Assembly: GCA_017744735.1 (NCBI GenBank)
Contig: JAGIAR010000005.1
Span: 124,001-188,000, forward strand
DNA: 64,000 bases
Source of the DNA: Novosphingobium sp.
Lineage (GTDB): Bacteria > Pseudomonadota > Alphaproteobacteria > Sphingomonadales > Sphingomonadaceae
Direction: 5' to 3'
Part shown: positions 16,242 to 25,520 of the stretch, in pieces
How the letters are laid out: the number at the start of each line of letters is the position of its first letter
Numbering within the stretch: the first letter of the stretch is position 1
Notes under the pieces: generated by a model
What the model was told of the DNA's origin: nothing
The model's database searches: none
Seen by the model: the letters and a program-made list of their open reading frames with translations, nothing else
Position numbers and translations under genes: made by a program

Positions 16242-16570
16242 TCCTTCGCACTGAAATCGAAATCAACACGGGCGGCTTTCAGGATTACAGCGTCCCGGTA
16301 GTCATCGACTATACCTATCAGGCTGGATGCTCTGCGACCTACACGCAGCCGGGCGAGGCGGACACCGTTAGCCTCAATTCCATCAAGGTCATCGATGCGG
16401 CAGGAAAGTCTCACGATTCCGATTGGCTGATCGATCTTCTCTGTGACGACGATGAGCTGCTGAGCCTTTGCGCTCTCGATTGGCAAGAAGCCCAGCAGGA
16501 TGCTGCGGAATATCGCGCAGAAGCTCGGCGTGAGGATGCTGAGCTTGAGCGCTGGGAGCGCGACCAATGA
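16238..16570 (+). CDS. phage hypothetical protein
   Basis: MILRTEIEINTGGFQDYSVPVVIDYTYQAGCSATYTQPGEADTVSLNSI...; ATGA overlap. Confidence 0.65.
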   Translation: MILRTEIEINTGGFQDYSVPVVIDYTYQAGCSATYTQPGEADTVSLNSIKVIDAAGKSHDSDWLIDLLCDDDELLSLCALDWQEAQQDAAEYRAEARREDAELERWERDQ

Positions 16571-16701
16571 CCCCCCGCCATCTCCTATCCGCCATGCTGC
16601 ACCCCGCCGTTCTTGCAGAATGGCGCCGGGTCTGGCCGTTCATCGTCATCGTCGCCGTGTTCCTGTTCGGGCTGGCGGTGGTTGGGCCGGAGCGGTGGTG
16701 A
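16567..16701 (+). CDS. small 44-aa transmembrane protein
   Basis: MTPRHLLSAMLHPAVLAEWRRVWPFIVIVAVFLFGLAVVGPERW; ATGA/TGATG overlaps. Confidence 0.5.
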   Translation: MTPRHLLSAMLHPAVLAEWRRVWPFIVIVAVFLFGLAVVGPERW

Positions 16702-17633
16702 TGGGCGCCCATGCCAAGATCCCGGTGGAAACCGACGACGATTTCCGTGCTCGCCATGTCGGCGCATCGGAAGTTGCTGCCCTGTTCGACGCCAGCCCAT
16801 ACCTTACCCGGTTCGAGCTGTGGCACCGCAAGAAGGGCAACATCGCCACGCCCGAGTTCGACGCGATGCGCGATGACGGAACGCCCGATAACGAGCGCAT
16901 CTATTGGGGCATCCGCCTGGAGGCCGCGATCATCGAGGCGGCCAAGGAGCGCTACGGCTACACAGACAGGGAGCAGGTCGACCGGCTCGATAACGGCGGG
17001 GGCTTGGGATGCCATCCGGATCGCCGCGTCGCCTGCCCCCAACGTGGCCCGGGCGTGCTCGAGATCAAGTGCGTCGATTGGCTGGAGCGCAAATCCTGGG
17101 GCGATGAGCCGCCGCTGCACTATCTGCTCCAATCGCAGACGCAGCAAGGCTTGGATGGCGTGACCTGGGGCGACGTGCTGGTGCTGGTCGGCGGCAACAA
17201 GCTGGAGCGGTTCCAATACGATTTCCGGCCCAAGGTCTTCGCCGAGATCGAGAAGCGCACCGCCGAGTTCTGGCGCAGCGTGGAAGCCGACGAACCGCCG
17301 CCGGCCGATTATAGCCGCGACCTCGATGCGATCCGCGAGCTCTACGGCGAAGCGACAGACGAGACCGTGGACCTGCGCAGCGACAATCTCGCGACCGATG
17401 CGGCCCTGACATTCCTTGCGGAAACCGAAAAGGCGAAGGAGGCCCAAGGTCGCGCCGACGCCGCCAAGGCCGAGCTGCTCGACAAGCTGGGCCACGCCAG
17501 CACCGGATTCCTCGAAGGCTTTACCGTCCGGACCACCGACGTGAAGCCCCTCCCCGAACGCGAAGCCAAGCCCGGCGAAATCATCCCGGGGCGCAAGGGC
17601 TACCGCCGATTTTCAGTGAAGGAGCAGAACTGA
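16701..17633 (+). CDS. YqaJ-family viral recombinase/exonuclease
   Basis: HVGASEVAALFDASPYLTRFELWHRKKG, LEIKCVDWL...HYLLQSQTQ. Confidence 0.9.
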   Translation: MGAHAKIPVETDDDFRARHVGASEVAALFDASPYLTRFELWHRKKGNIATPEFDAMRDDGTPDNERIYWGIRLEAAIIEAAKERYGYTDREQVDRLDNGGGLGCHPDRRVACPQRGPGVLEIKCVDWLERKSWGDEPPLHYLLQSQTQQGLDGVTWGDVLVLVGGNKLERFQYDFRPKVFAEIEKRTAEFWRSVEADEPPPADYSRDLDAIRELYGEATDETVDLRSDNLATDAALTFLAETEKAKEAQGRADAAKAELLDKLGHASTGFLEGFTVRTTDVKPLPEREAKPGEIIPGRKGYRRFSVKEQN

Positions 17634-18646
17634 TGGCAACCCAAGCCAATGCAAACCCCATCGCCGTCATCCGGCAGAACCTCGAGGTGATGGCGCCGGA
17701 ATTCAAAGCCGCGCTGCCGGCGCATGTGAACGAAGAAAAGTTCCGTCGCGTCGCCATGACCGCGATCCAGAACAACCCCGATTTGCAGAACGCCGACCGG
17801 CGCTCGTTGTTCGGCGCGATCGTCCGGCTCGCCCAGGATGGTCTCCTTCCCGACGGGCGCGAAGCCGCCTTGGTGATGTTTGGCAGCAAGGCGCAGGCCA
17901 TGCCGATGATCGCTGGCGTCTTGAAGAAGATCCGGCAATCCGGCGAGGTCGCGAAAATCAGCGCGCAGGTCGTCTACGAGAACGATCACTTCCTCGTGAA
18001 GTTCGGCTTCGACGAAGATGTCGAGCACAATCCGCCAGCCCTCGACAAGCCCCGTGGCAAGCCCATCGGCGCCTATGCCACGGCGGTGCTCAAGGACGGC
18101 TCGCAACTGCTCGAAGTCATGTCTTACGAGGAAATAGAGAAGGTCCGTGCCGTCAGCCGATCGGGCAAGAATGGGCCGTGGAATGCATGGTGGGGCGAGA
18201 TGGCGCGCAAGACCGTGATGCGCCGACTGTCCAAGCGCCTGCCCATGTCGACCGACCTCGAGGACGAAATCTTCCGCCGCGACGAGACGATGAACGCGCG
18301 CATCGACGGGCAGCCCATCCTCGCTGTGGTCGAGCATGAACCGAAGAACCGCCTCGACGCGCTCGAGCAGGTGATCGACGGCGATGCGGAATACGAGGAA
18401 ATCGACCACCGCGAAGGCCGCGACGACGCCGACATGGGCGAGGCGTTCAACGAAGAACCCGAAGCCCGGCGCCCCGCAATCGACTCCCTCATCGCCGAGA
18501 TCGACGACGCGGACGGCAAAGCGCTGACCGACATCCGCGCGCGCTTCCTCAAGCTCAAGCCCGACCTGCCCGACGATATCGTGGCGGATGTCGAGCAGCG
18601 GGTTGCGGATCGGGGGCGGGCTTTGGAGCGGGGAGAGGGGGAATGA
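17633..18646 (+). CDS. recT: RecT-family single-strand annealing protein
   Basis: RRVAMTAIQNNPDLQNADRRSLFGAIVRLAQDGLLPDGREAALV...PMIAGVLKKIR...GPWNAWWGEMARKTVMRRLSKRLP. Confidence 0.92.
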   Translation: MATQANANPIAVIRQNLEVMAPEFKAALPAHVNEEKFRRVAMTAIQNNPDLQNADRRSLFGAIVRLAQDGLLPDGREAALVMFGSKAQAMPMIAGVLKKIRQSGEVAKISAQVVYENDHFLVKFGFDEDVEHNPPALDKPRGKPIGAYATAVLKDGSQLLEVMSYEEIEKVRAVSRSGKNGPWNAWWGEMARKTVMRRLSKRLPMSTDLEDEIFRRDETMNARIDGQPILAVVEHEPKNRLDALEQVIDGDAEYEEIDHREGRDDADMGEAFNEEPEARRPAIDSLIAEIDDADGKALTDIRARFLKLKPDLPDDIVADVEQRVADRGRALERGEGE

Positions 18647-19212
18647 GCCGGATCTATGTCACGCCCTATGAAGTGATCGGCGACGGCCTCGCTGTTGCGG
18701 CGGCTCACTACGCCGCGATTGATGCGGCAGCGGAGGCTCATTGGGCCTTCGTCAAGCAGGTCGGCGGTGAGGGTTATAGGCCCCTGAACGGGGGCGGGTT
18801 GCGCTCAGTATTCTTCAAAGAGCTTCCCACCGCGTGGCGCAAGATCGGTTGGGGTGAGGGAGGCCGCATCGAAGCTGTGCCGCACAAAGGGAGCGCGACC
18901 GGGAAGTCACTCGCGAAGCAGATCGCTGCCTTGCCGCAGGGGAAGCGTGGTCGGGAACTGGCTTACGACCTCGGCTATAATCCGAAACAGATGGCGATGG
19001 ATGGGTCGCGGGGCGTGATCTATTTTCCGACCGATCTTCGCGTGACCTTTCCGGCAGAGCGAATTTTCGTCCGCATCCCGCGCTTCACAGATGACGGTTT
19101 CGAGCCTGACCCGGCGATACTGCGAGAGCTCCGAGAAAGCGAGTTCATGGCGGCTGTGGAAGCCCACAACGCCGAAGCGCGCCGCCAGCGTGAAGAGCGA
19201 GAAGCTGCATGA
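18643..19212 (+). CDS. phage hypothetical protein
   Basis: ATGA overlap with recT; 189 aa. Confidence 0.7.
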   Translation: MSRIYVTPYEVIGDGLAVAAAHYAAIDAAAEAHWAFVKQVGGEGYRPLNGGGLRSVFFKELPTAWRKIGWGEGGRIEAVPHKGSATGKSLAKQIAALPQGKRGRELAYDLGYNPKQMAMDGSRGVIYFPTDLRVTFPAERIFVRIPRFTDDGFEPDPAILRELRESEFMAAVEAHNAEARRQREEREAA

Positions 19213-19382
19213 CCCGCTTCATCGCCACCACCCGCAAGGGCCTCGTCGTCGCCAGCTTCGACAGCGAGCATCTTGGCTGGGCATTCATCGCCGACCGCCG
19301 GAAGCGCGGGGTCAAGCTCGAGCTTTGGCGCGAGACTGTTGCTCGTGAGCGGTGTCAGAAAGCGCTGAAGGTAGCGGCATGA
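19209..19382 (+). CDS. small phage protein (57 aa)
   Basis: MTRFIATTRKGLVVASFDSEHLGWAFIADRRKRGVKLELWRETVARERCQKALKVAA. Confidence 0.55.
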   Translation: MTRFIATTRKGLVVASFDSEHLGWAFIADRRKRGVKLELWRETVARERCQKALKVAA

Positions 19383-19576
19383 GCAGGAACATCGCGATCG
19401 CACTCGCCGTCTATGCACTGATCGGCGTGGTGACGTTCGGGCACTCGGCGGCGGCCACCCCTCCATGTAAGGCCGGGGATATGTGGTGTGTCCCCGGAGA
19501 GGAAGCCGTTTATCGAGGCTTCGCCTCCGGCCTCATGTGGCCCCTCTACTGGTCGTGGGAGGCCCGCCATGACTGA
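19379..19576 (+). CDS. small membrane/secreted phage protein
   Basis: MSRNIAIALAVYALIGVVTFGHSAAATPPCKAGDMWCVPGEEAVYRG... Confidence 0.6.
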   Translation: MSRNIAIALAVYALIGVVTFGHSAAATPPCKAGDMWCVPGEEAVYRGFASGLMWPLYWSWEARHD

Positions 19577-20093
19577 CGCGCCCCTCAAGCCCTGTCCTAC
19601 GCCGTGGTGCGTAAAAAGCCGTCCGCAGCACGTCAATGGCGCCATCAAAGGCTGCAACCGTCTCCGCTGCATAACCTGCGGCGTCGAGACGCCGACATAT
19701 TCAACCCGCGTGGAAGCCATCACCGCCTGGAACACCCGCCCCGATCCTGCGCCGACCGGAGAGGTGACGCAGGGGGATCGAGAGGCGGCGGCTGCCCTGA
19801 TCGTCGCTGCCCCCATTGTCGAGAACCCCGGCATCATCCGCTTCAGGGGAGCCGATGACGGTGGCTTCGTCCAAGCCTTCCGCAACCACCGCCTCCGCTC
19901 CGTCGCACCGCTTGAAGCGGAGAATGCGCGGCTGAGAGAGGCGTTGAGCAGCATCGTTGCATTCGAGACGATCCCGATCATGGATTACCTCGAAACGCAT
20001 GAACGTCTCGAAGTCTCGGTTGGCGAAATGAAGGAGATCGCCCGCCTCGCCCTCAGCCCCGATGGTGACGCCTCGGAAGGGGGTGGGTTGTGA
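19569..20093 (+). CDS. Lar-like restriction-alleviation / zinc-binding protein
   Basis: PCPTPWC...RLRCITCGVETPTYSTRVEAITAWNTRP. Confidence 0.7.
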   Translation: MTDAPLKPCPTPWCVKSRPQHVNGAIKGCNRLRCITCGVETPTYSTRVEAITAWNTRPDPAPTGEVTQGDREAAAALIVAAPIVENPGIIRFRGADDGGFVQAFRNHRLRSVAPLEAENARLREALSSIVAFETIPIMDYLETHERLEVSVGEMKEIARLALSPDGDASEGGGL

Positions 20094-20398
20094 AGGTGCG
20101 CATCGCCGATCATGTGGCCCATCTGCTGATTGCGGATGGCATCGAAAGTGCTTGCTGGGGCGATGGCGTGATGTGCGAAGCATCTTACGCATACTCGCCC
20201 GACGCTCATATCCACCCGCTAGACCGCATCGCCGCTGCCGTTTCTTCGTGCGAGCGCGCGCCCGATCTTTTTCGAAAAACATTGATTGCTGCTCACGACA
20301 GCAACGGAAACCCGCGCACTGTTCGCTGTTTCTGGCTGATCGGGACTCCCCGCCCTCTCCCCACTCTCAAGGACCGCCCCAATGACCAAGACCAATGA
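20090..20398 (+). CDS. phage hypothetical protein
   Basis: Overlap-coupled early operon ORF. Confidence 0.6.
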   Translation: MKVRIADHVAHLLIADGIESACWGDGVMCEASYAYSPDAHIHPLDRIAAAVSSCERAPDLFRKTLIAAHDSNGNPRTVRCFWLIGTPRPLPTLKDRPNDQDQ

Positions 20399-21131
20399 AC
20401 GCGACGGGCTGGCGGATGCGACAGCGCAATGGAACGAGCTTGAGCGCAAGGCCAGTCGCGAAACCGACGACGATGCGGAAGACGGCTTCAACATCGGCCG
20501 GCGGGATGGGTTCTCGGAGGCGGTGCAACTGATCGACACCCTGACCGGCGGCGACGGTGAATATCGCTTCTGCACCAACCACGATCCCAAGCGGCATTGT
20601 CCTGATCCTGTGACGATGATTGGCAACATCCTTGGTCGGATGTCCCTCACCACCGCTGCGGTGCCTGCCGAGCCGAGCGAGCGCACGGGACGCGGCGAGG
20701 CTTCCGGTGCGTGGTGGGTTTCCAGCGAAGGTGTCACGGTTAGCGAACACATGCTGGCCCGGATGATCGAGAGCGCTGAACGTGTCGTTGAGATGCGATT
20801 GACGCGAACGGAATCTGGCGACCCTTGGGAGGATGACTACACGATTGAGATCACTGAACCGCGTAGCTTTGCGCAAAATGTGATCCCTATCCTTCGGGCC
20901 TTCGCCTCACTGCTGCCCCGCCTCGCCGCCACACCCTCCCAGCCTGCCGAGCCGAGCGAAGGGGTGGAGCGCGCGATCAGCGATATCGTTCGCGACGTTT
21001 GCGAACTGCCCGGCGATGACGATCCCGATGGCGACGACACGCTGATCCTGACGGTGGATGATCTTCGCCTGATCCTGGAACACCACCTGCTCCCCAACCA
21101 ACCCGCAGAAAGCGAGGATCGTCATGACTGA
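20382..21131 (+). CDS. phage hypothetical protein
   Basis: 249 aa, early operon. Confidence 0.6.
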   Translation: MTKTNERDGLADATAQWNELERKASRETDDDAEDGFNIGRRDGFSEAVQLIDTLTGGDGEYRFCTNHDPKRHCPDPVTMIGNILGRMSLTTAAVPAEPSERTGRGEASGAWWVSSEGVTVSEHMLARMIESAERVVEMRLTRTESGDPWEDDYTIEITEPRSFAQNVIPILRAFASLLPRLAATPSQPAEPSEGVERAISDIVRDVCELPGDDDPDGDDTLILTVDDLRLILEHHLLPNQPAESEDRHD

Positions 21132-21921
21132 CCAATGGGGCAGGCCGTTGACCGGCCCGGAATGCAAGGCGCTGATGCTGCCGGACACGATGATGGTGGA
21201 CTTCTTGGGCGCCGACCCTGCGGGGACCTTCGATTTTGACATTTCCGGCCCAGTCTATTGCCTGCCAGCAGACAGCGCCGCCTACATCGTGGCCGACTGG
21301 AACGCTGCGAATCCGGATCAGCCGCCTTTCCGGTATTGGGCAGGTGGCGAGGAAGCGCCGGGGGATTGGGATGGTGGCGAGGTTCTTTGCCGCGATGGAG
21401 ATACCGAGATATTCGGCGGTTACGATTGGTCGCATAAGGCTGAATACGACGACATAATCGGCTTTCGCACCCGCATCCCCGCAGAAAGCGCAAATTGCCC
21501 TGGGGTGGGAGAGCGCGATTGGAGCCTCAACATGGCTCGTCTCGAAAAGGACTACGAGATTGGCGCTGGGATGCCAGATCATCCTTTGCGCACGATCCCC
21601 GAGGGTTCGGACGTTGCGGGGCGTGAGATTGTTCGCCTCGGTCGGGAAGATGCCGACGGGCTGGAAAAGCTCGCAGATGAGGCCGACGAGAATGCCTGGC
21701 TCGACTGGGCTGCAATGATGCGGCAGGGAGCGCAACGCCTTCGCGAAGCCGCCTCACTGATCGAGCGCATGGAGGGGGACGCAATCGAAGCCATCGGCGC
21801 GCGATACTGGACCGGCGTTCGCAACGAGAATGCACGCCTTCGCCAGTGGATCGCTGACAACTGCGAAATCTCGCTCGACGAGATCGACAAGCTCCAGACG
21901 CGCGGAGGATCGGATGCCTAA
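21124..21921 (+). CDS. phage hypothetical protein
   Basis: 265 aa, early operon. Confidence 0.65.
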   Translation: MTDQWGRPLTGPECKALMLPDTMMVDFLGADPAGTFDFDISGPVYCLPADSAAYIVADWNAANPDQPPFRYWAGGEEAPGDWDGGEVLCRDGDTEIFGGYDWSHKAEYDDIIGFRTRIPAESANCPGVGERDWSLNMARLEKDYEIGAGMPDHPLRTIPEGSDVAGREIVRLGREDADGLEKLADEADENAWLDWAAMMRQGAQRLREAASLIERMEGDAIEAIGARYWTGVRNENARLRQWIADNCEISLDEIDKLQTRGGSDA

Positions 21922-22228
21922 GCGCGTTCAGCTTTCCCGCCGCAAAGGCTGGCGGATGCCGGAGAACACCGTGAAGGTGGATCGCTCGACCAAGTGGGGC
22001 AATCCATTCGTCATTGGCGCTGGACCGATGGGACGCCACGCTCTCGACCATGAGGGCGCCGTGGGTTTCTTCCGCGCTATGTTGGCAGACCCGGAGCTTA
22101 GGCAGGCCGCAGGCTATCCCGAAGACCTTTCGCCACTGGCGGGGAAGAACCTCGCTTGCTGGTGCGCGGGGAAGTTCTGTCACGCCGATGTTCTGCTGGA
22201 ACTCGCTAACAAGGAGCCCTCCGCATGA
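21914..22228 (+). CDS. DUF4326 protein
   Basis: RVQLSRRKGWRMPENTVKVDRSTKWGNPF...LAGKNLACWCAGKFCHADVLLELAN. Confidence 0.9.
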   Translation: MPKRVQLSRRKGWRMPENTVKVDRSTKWGNPFVIGAGPMGRHALDHEGAVGFFRAMLADPELRQAAGYPEDLSPLAGKNLACWCAGKFCHADVLLELANKEPSA

Positions 22229-22482
22229 CCGCCCCGACCGACCCCCAAATCGCCGCCGTGGTGGAGGGGCTAAGCGAGGCGCAGAGGCGGTATTTGCTCG
22301 AAGCAAGGCCTATTTTCCCAATAGGGGCAGCCCCCGACGAAGCCGAACTATGGGCCACCTTCCCGCCCTCGAACACCTGCAAGGTTCTACACTGGCTTGG
22401 ACTTTGGCAATGGGATGGCTGCCTTCTTCCCCTCGGCCTCGCCGTCCGCGCACACCTCGAAAGGCAAGACGATGAACGCTGA
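22225..22482 (+). CDS. phage hypothetical protein
   Basis: MTAPTDPQIAAVVEGLSEAQRRYLLEARP... Confidence 0.6.
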   Translation: MTAPTDPQIAAVVEGLSEAQRRYLLEARPIFPIGAAPDEAELWATFPPSNTCKVLHWLGLWQWDGCLLPLGLAVRAHLERQDDER

Positions 22483-22891
22483 AACGCTGATGGAGCTGGC
22501 TGGGCGTGTGGAAGCCGCGATTGGGCCGGATCGGGAATTGGATGCGGAGATTGCGCTGGCGGTCGGCATCGTCACCGAGCGGGAAGGAGATCTGTTCTTC
22601 GGCCACCGTGATTATTCAGTGATGGTGCTTGAGCGCGGCTACTACGACATCGAGGGTAGCGCGCCGGAGTTGCCGCATCTGACCGCCTCGATCGACGCGG
22701 CGCTTATGCTTCGTCCGCAGGGTTGGTCTTATGCGGAAGGATCTGGCGGTCTGACTAAGACATTCGGTGCTTGGGGACGCGTCTGGAAGCCGAGCAATCG
22801 GCAATACAGGCCGTTTGAGGCAACGGCAGCCACCCCCGCGCTCGCTCTCACCGCAGCCGCCCTCAAGGCCCGCGCTCAGGAGGGGAAGTGA
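22472..22891 (+). CDS. phage hypothetical protein
   Basis: MNAETLMELAGRVEAAIGPDRELDAEIALAVG...; common phage small protein pattern. Confidence 0.75.
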   Translation: MNAETLMELAGRVEAAIGPDRELDAEIALAVGIVTEREGDLFFGHRDYSVMVLERGYYDIEGSAPELPHLTASIDAALMLRPQGWSYAEGSGGLTKTFGAWGRVWKPSNRQYRPFEATAATPALALTAAALKARAQEGK

Positions 22892-23082
22892 TGGCACACG
22901 CACTCGTTCGCACGAATCCGAAGGGACAACCGTTCATCGGCAAATGCGCCAAGTGCGGCGCGGAAGGTCTGACACTGAAACAGGCAAACGAGGAATGCGT
23001 GAACCCCGCTGGCCTCGATTGGCAGGAGAGTTTCGAACTCACCATGCGTGTTCTGGATCACAGAGATCGCCATGATGCCTGA
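22888..23082 (+). CDS. small phage protein with CxxC
   Basis: FIGKCAKCGAEGLTLKQANEECVN. Confidence 0.6.
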   Translation: MMAHALVRTNPKGQPFIGKCAKCGAEGLTLKQANEECVNPAGLDWQESFELTMRVLDHRDRHDA

Positions 23083-23212
23083 CCGCAAACCCGCGACCCT
23101 CGCCGACCGCATCCGCAAGCGCGCGCAGAAAGCCCAGCGCGATGGCAACGCTGGCGCCGCGGTGAAGCTGCATATCCTCGCCAGCGAGGCCAAGACGGTG
23201 AGGGAAAGGTGA
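23072..23212 (+). CDS. small phage protein (46 aa)
   Basis: MMPDRKPATLADRIRKRAQKAQRDGNAGAAVKLHILASEAKTVRER. Confidence 0.45.
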   Translation: MMPDRKPATLADRIRKRAQKAQRDGNAGAAVKLHILASEAKTVRER

Positions 23213-23376
23213 GCGCCCCCGCCCGCTTCCGTAAGGCCGATATCAAGCGTGCCCTCAGCGCCGCTCGCGAGAGTGGATATGAGGATGCGCGGGTTCGTAT
23301 CGGCGTGGACGGCGGGATCGAAATCATCGTAGGCAAGGCGGCGAACGATTCCCCCGAGCCTGTGGAGCTGAAGTGA
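23209..23376 (+). CDS. small phage protein preceding integrase
   Basis: GTG start, VSAPARFRKADIKRALSAARESGYEDARVRIGVDGGIEIIVGKAANDSPEPVELK; ATGA overlap with integrase. Confidence 0.6.
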   Translation: MSAPARFRKADIKRALSAARESGYEDARVRIGVDGGIEIIVGKAANDSPEPVELK

Positions 23377-24401
23377 TGGTGCGACGCTGGTTGCCGGAAA
23401 ACGTCACCGCCTATCGGGATCGTCACGGCAAGCAGCGCTACCGGTTCCGCAAGAAGGGCGCGCCGACGCACCACTTCCAGGCCGAGCCGGGAACGCCGGA
23501 ATTTCTGGCCGAGCTCACCGAGGCGCGCGCCGCCAAGCTTTCCGATGAACCGCGCTCTGCCCCCTTCACCTATGATGCGCTGATCGCGAGCTTCTACCGC
23601 ACGCCGAAATGGCTTGCGATGAAGCCGAGCAGCCAACGCACCTATCGCTCCATCATCGAGCGGTTTCGGGCGGGCAACGGGCATGTCGATGTGCGCCGCG
23701 TAGATACCGCGGCGATCGACAAGAAGCTCAGCGCGATGAGCGCGACGCCGGCTGCGGCGAACAATCTGCGCAAGGCGCTCGGAAGGCTGCACCGGCATGC
23801 GATCAAGCTGAGCTGGCGGGCGGACAATCCCGTCACGGCGACCGACCCCTATCCCGAGGGCAAGGGCTGGCATTGCTGGACCGAGGATGAGATCGCGCAA
23901 TACGAAGCGCGCTGGCCACTCGGCACGAGGGAGAGGCTTGCCATGGCCCTGCTGCTCCATACCGCGCTCAGGCGCAGCGATATGGTCACCATCGGGCGCC
24001 AGCATCGCAAGGACGGAGAATTGCACCTTCGCCACGGGAAGAACAGCAGCGACACGATCATTCCCATCGCGCCGGATCTGGCGGCCGCGCTGGACGCCAT
24101 GGACGATACGCACATGACCTATCTGGTGACCGAGTTCGGCGCTCCGTTCACTGGCAACGGATTCGGCAACTGGTTCCGCGACCGGTGCGACAAGGCCGGC
24201 CTGCCGCAATGCTCGGCGCACGGGCTGCGCAAAGCGATGAGCCGCCGCCTGGCCGAATCCGGAGCGACCATGCTGGAGGGGCGCTCCGTTACCGGCCACA
24301 AGACCGACCGGGAGTTCGCGCACTATGCCGAGCAGGCCAGCAAACGAACCCTGGCGAAGGCTGCAATCGGCAAGGTGGTGGCGAACCGTTCGCCGGAGTG
24401 A
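23373..24401 (+). CDS. int: tyrosine recombinase / phage integrase
   Basis: TALRRSDM (R), HGLRKAMSR (HxxR), VTGH, FAHYAEQAS (Y); adjacent to tRNA-Tyr. Confidence 0.93.
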   Translation: MMVRRWLPENVTAYRDRHGKQRYRFRKKGAPTHHFQAEPGTPEFLAELTEARAAKLSDEPRSAPFTYDALIASFYRTPKWLAMKPSSQRTYRSIIERFRAGNGHVDVRRVDTAAIDKKLSAMSATPAAANNLRKALGRLHRHAIKLSWRADNPVTATDPYPEGKGWHCWTEDEIAQYEARWPLGTRERLAMALLLHTALRRSDMVTIGRQHRKDGELHLRHGKNSSDTIIPIAPDLAAALDAMDDTHMTYLVTEFGAPFTGNGFGNWFRDRCDKAGLPQCSAHGLRKAMSRRLAESGATMLEGRSVTGHKTDREFAHYAEQASKRTLAKAAIGKVVANRSPE

Positions 24402-24451
24402 TTGGCGAACCTTCCCAAAAGTGGCGGTTTTCTGCGGTTTACAAAGGCGGG

Positions 24452-24537
24452 TGGTGGACAGGGCTGGATTCGAACCAGCGTACGCTCTCGCGGGCAGATT
24501 TACAGTCTGCTGCCATTAACCACTCGGCCACCTGTCC
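24452..24537 (-). tRNA. tRNA-Tyr (GTA)
   Basis: GGACAGGTGGCCGAGTGGTTAATGGCAGCAGACTGTAAATCTGCCCGCGAGAGCGTACGCTGGTTCGAATCCAGCCCTGTCCACCA; class II variable arm. Confidence 0.95.
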
Positions 24538-24624
24538 ACACCATTGCCGTACATGTCAGCGGTGCCGGGTCGCCCCGGAAAAGCTGGCCCTTTTGAAGGG
24601 GCCGTCCGGCCGAGAGGCGCCCCA

Positions 24625-25500
24625 ATGGCGAAGCGGCGCTTGCCTGTCAATGGGGCGGCTGGCAGGAGCGGCGAGATAGCGGCCATTCCGGCCGGCAAAG
24701 GAACGACGGTGGCCAAAGGCGGCAAAAAGGGAGCATTGCGCGGGCGCGCCGGGCGGATGCAGGGCGGACGCGGCAGCGGGCGGGCAAGCACCGGCCAGAT
24801 CCGTCTGTGGGGCCGCCACGCGGTCGAGGCCGCGCTCAAGAACCCGAGCCGGGTGCACCGCAAGCTGTGGGCCACGCGCGAGGGCGTTGCGTCGCTCGAC
24901 GGCGAGTTGCCGGCCGACTTCCCGCTCGAATATGCGGACGTCTCCGACCTCGCCCGGCTGGTCGCCCGCGACGCGCCGCACCAGGGGCTGGTGCTCGAAT
25001 GCGCGCCGCTGGAGGACATCTTCCTCGACGAAGTGCTCGAAGGCGATCCGGCGCGCCCGCTGGTGGTGCTGGACCAGGTCACCGATCCCCACAATCTCGG
25101 CGCTATCCTGCGTTCGGCCGCGGCGTTCGACGCCTGCGCGGTAGTGACGCAGGATCGCCACGCACCGCCTGAATCCGGGGTGGTTGCCAAATCCGCCTCG
25201 GGGGCGCTCGAGGTCGTGCCCTGGGTGCGCGTGGTCAATTTGTCGCGCGCGCTCGAGGAGGCGGCGGAAGCCGGCTACTGGCGCATCGGTCTCGCCGGCG
25301 AGGCCCAGGCCACGCTGGGTGAGGCGCTGCCTGCCGGGCCGATCGCGCTGGTGCTGGGCGCGGAAGGCGAAGGCCTGCGCGAAAACGTCGCAGCCCATTG
25401 CGACGCCCTCGCCCGACTGCCGATCAGCAGCCGGATGGAAAGCCTCAACGTGTCCAATGCCGCCGCAATCGCCTTGTATGCGGTAGCCTCGAGGAGCTGA
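24625..25500 (+). CDS. rlmB: 23S rRNA (guanosine-2'-O-)-methyltransferase RlmB (TrmH/SpoU family)
   Basis: LDQVTDPHNLGAILRSA, LVLGAEGEGLR, LPISSRMESLNVSNAAAIALY. Confidence 0.92.
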   Translation: MAKRRLPVNGAAGRSGEIAAIPAGKGTTVAKGGKKGALRGRAGRMQGGRGSGRASTGQIRLWGRHAVEAALKNPSRVHRKLWATREGVASLDGELPADFPLEYADVSDLARLVARDAPHQGLVLECAPLEDIFLDEVLEGDPARPLVVLDQVTDPHNLGAILRSAAAFDACAVVTQDRHAPPESGVVAKSASGALEVVPWVRVVNLSRALEEAAEAGYWRIGLAGEAQATLGEALPAGPIALVLGAEGEGLRENVAAHCDALARLPISSRMESLNVSNAAAIALYAVASRS

Positions 25501-25520
25501 CGCAACGAAAGGGGAGTTCG

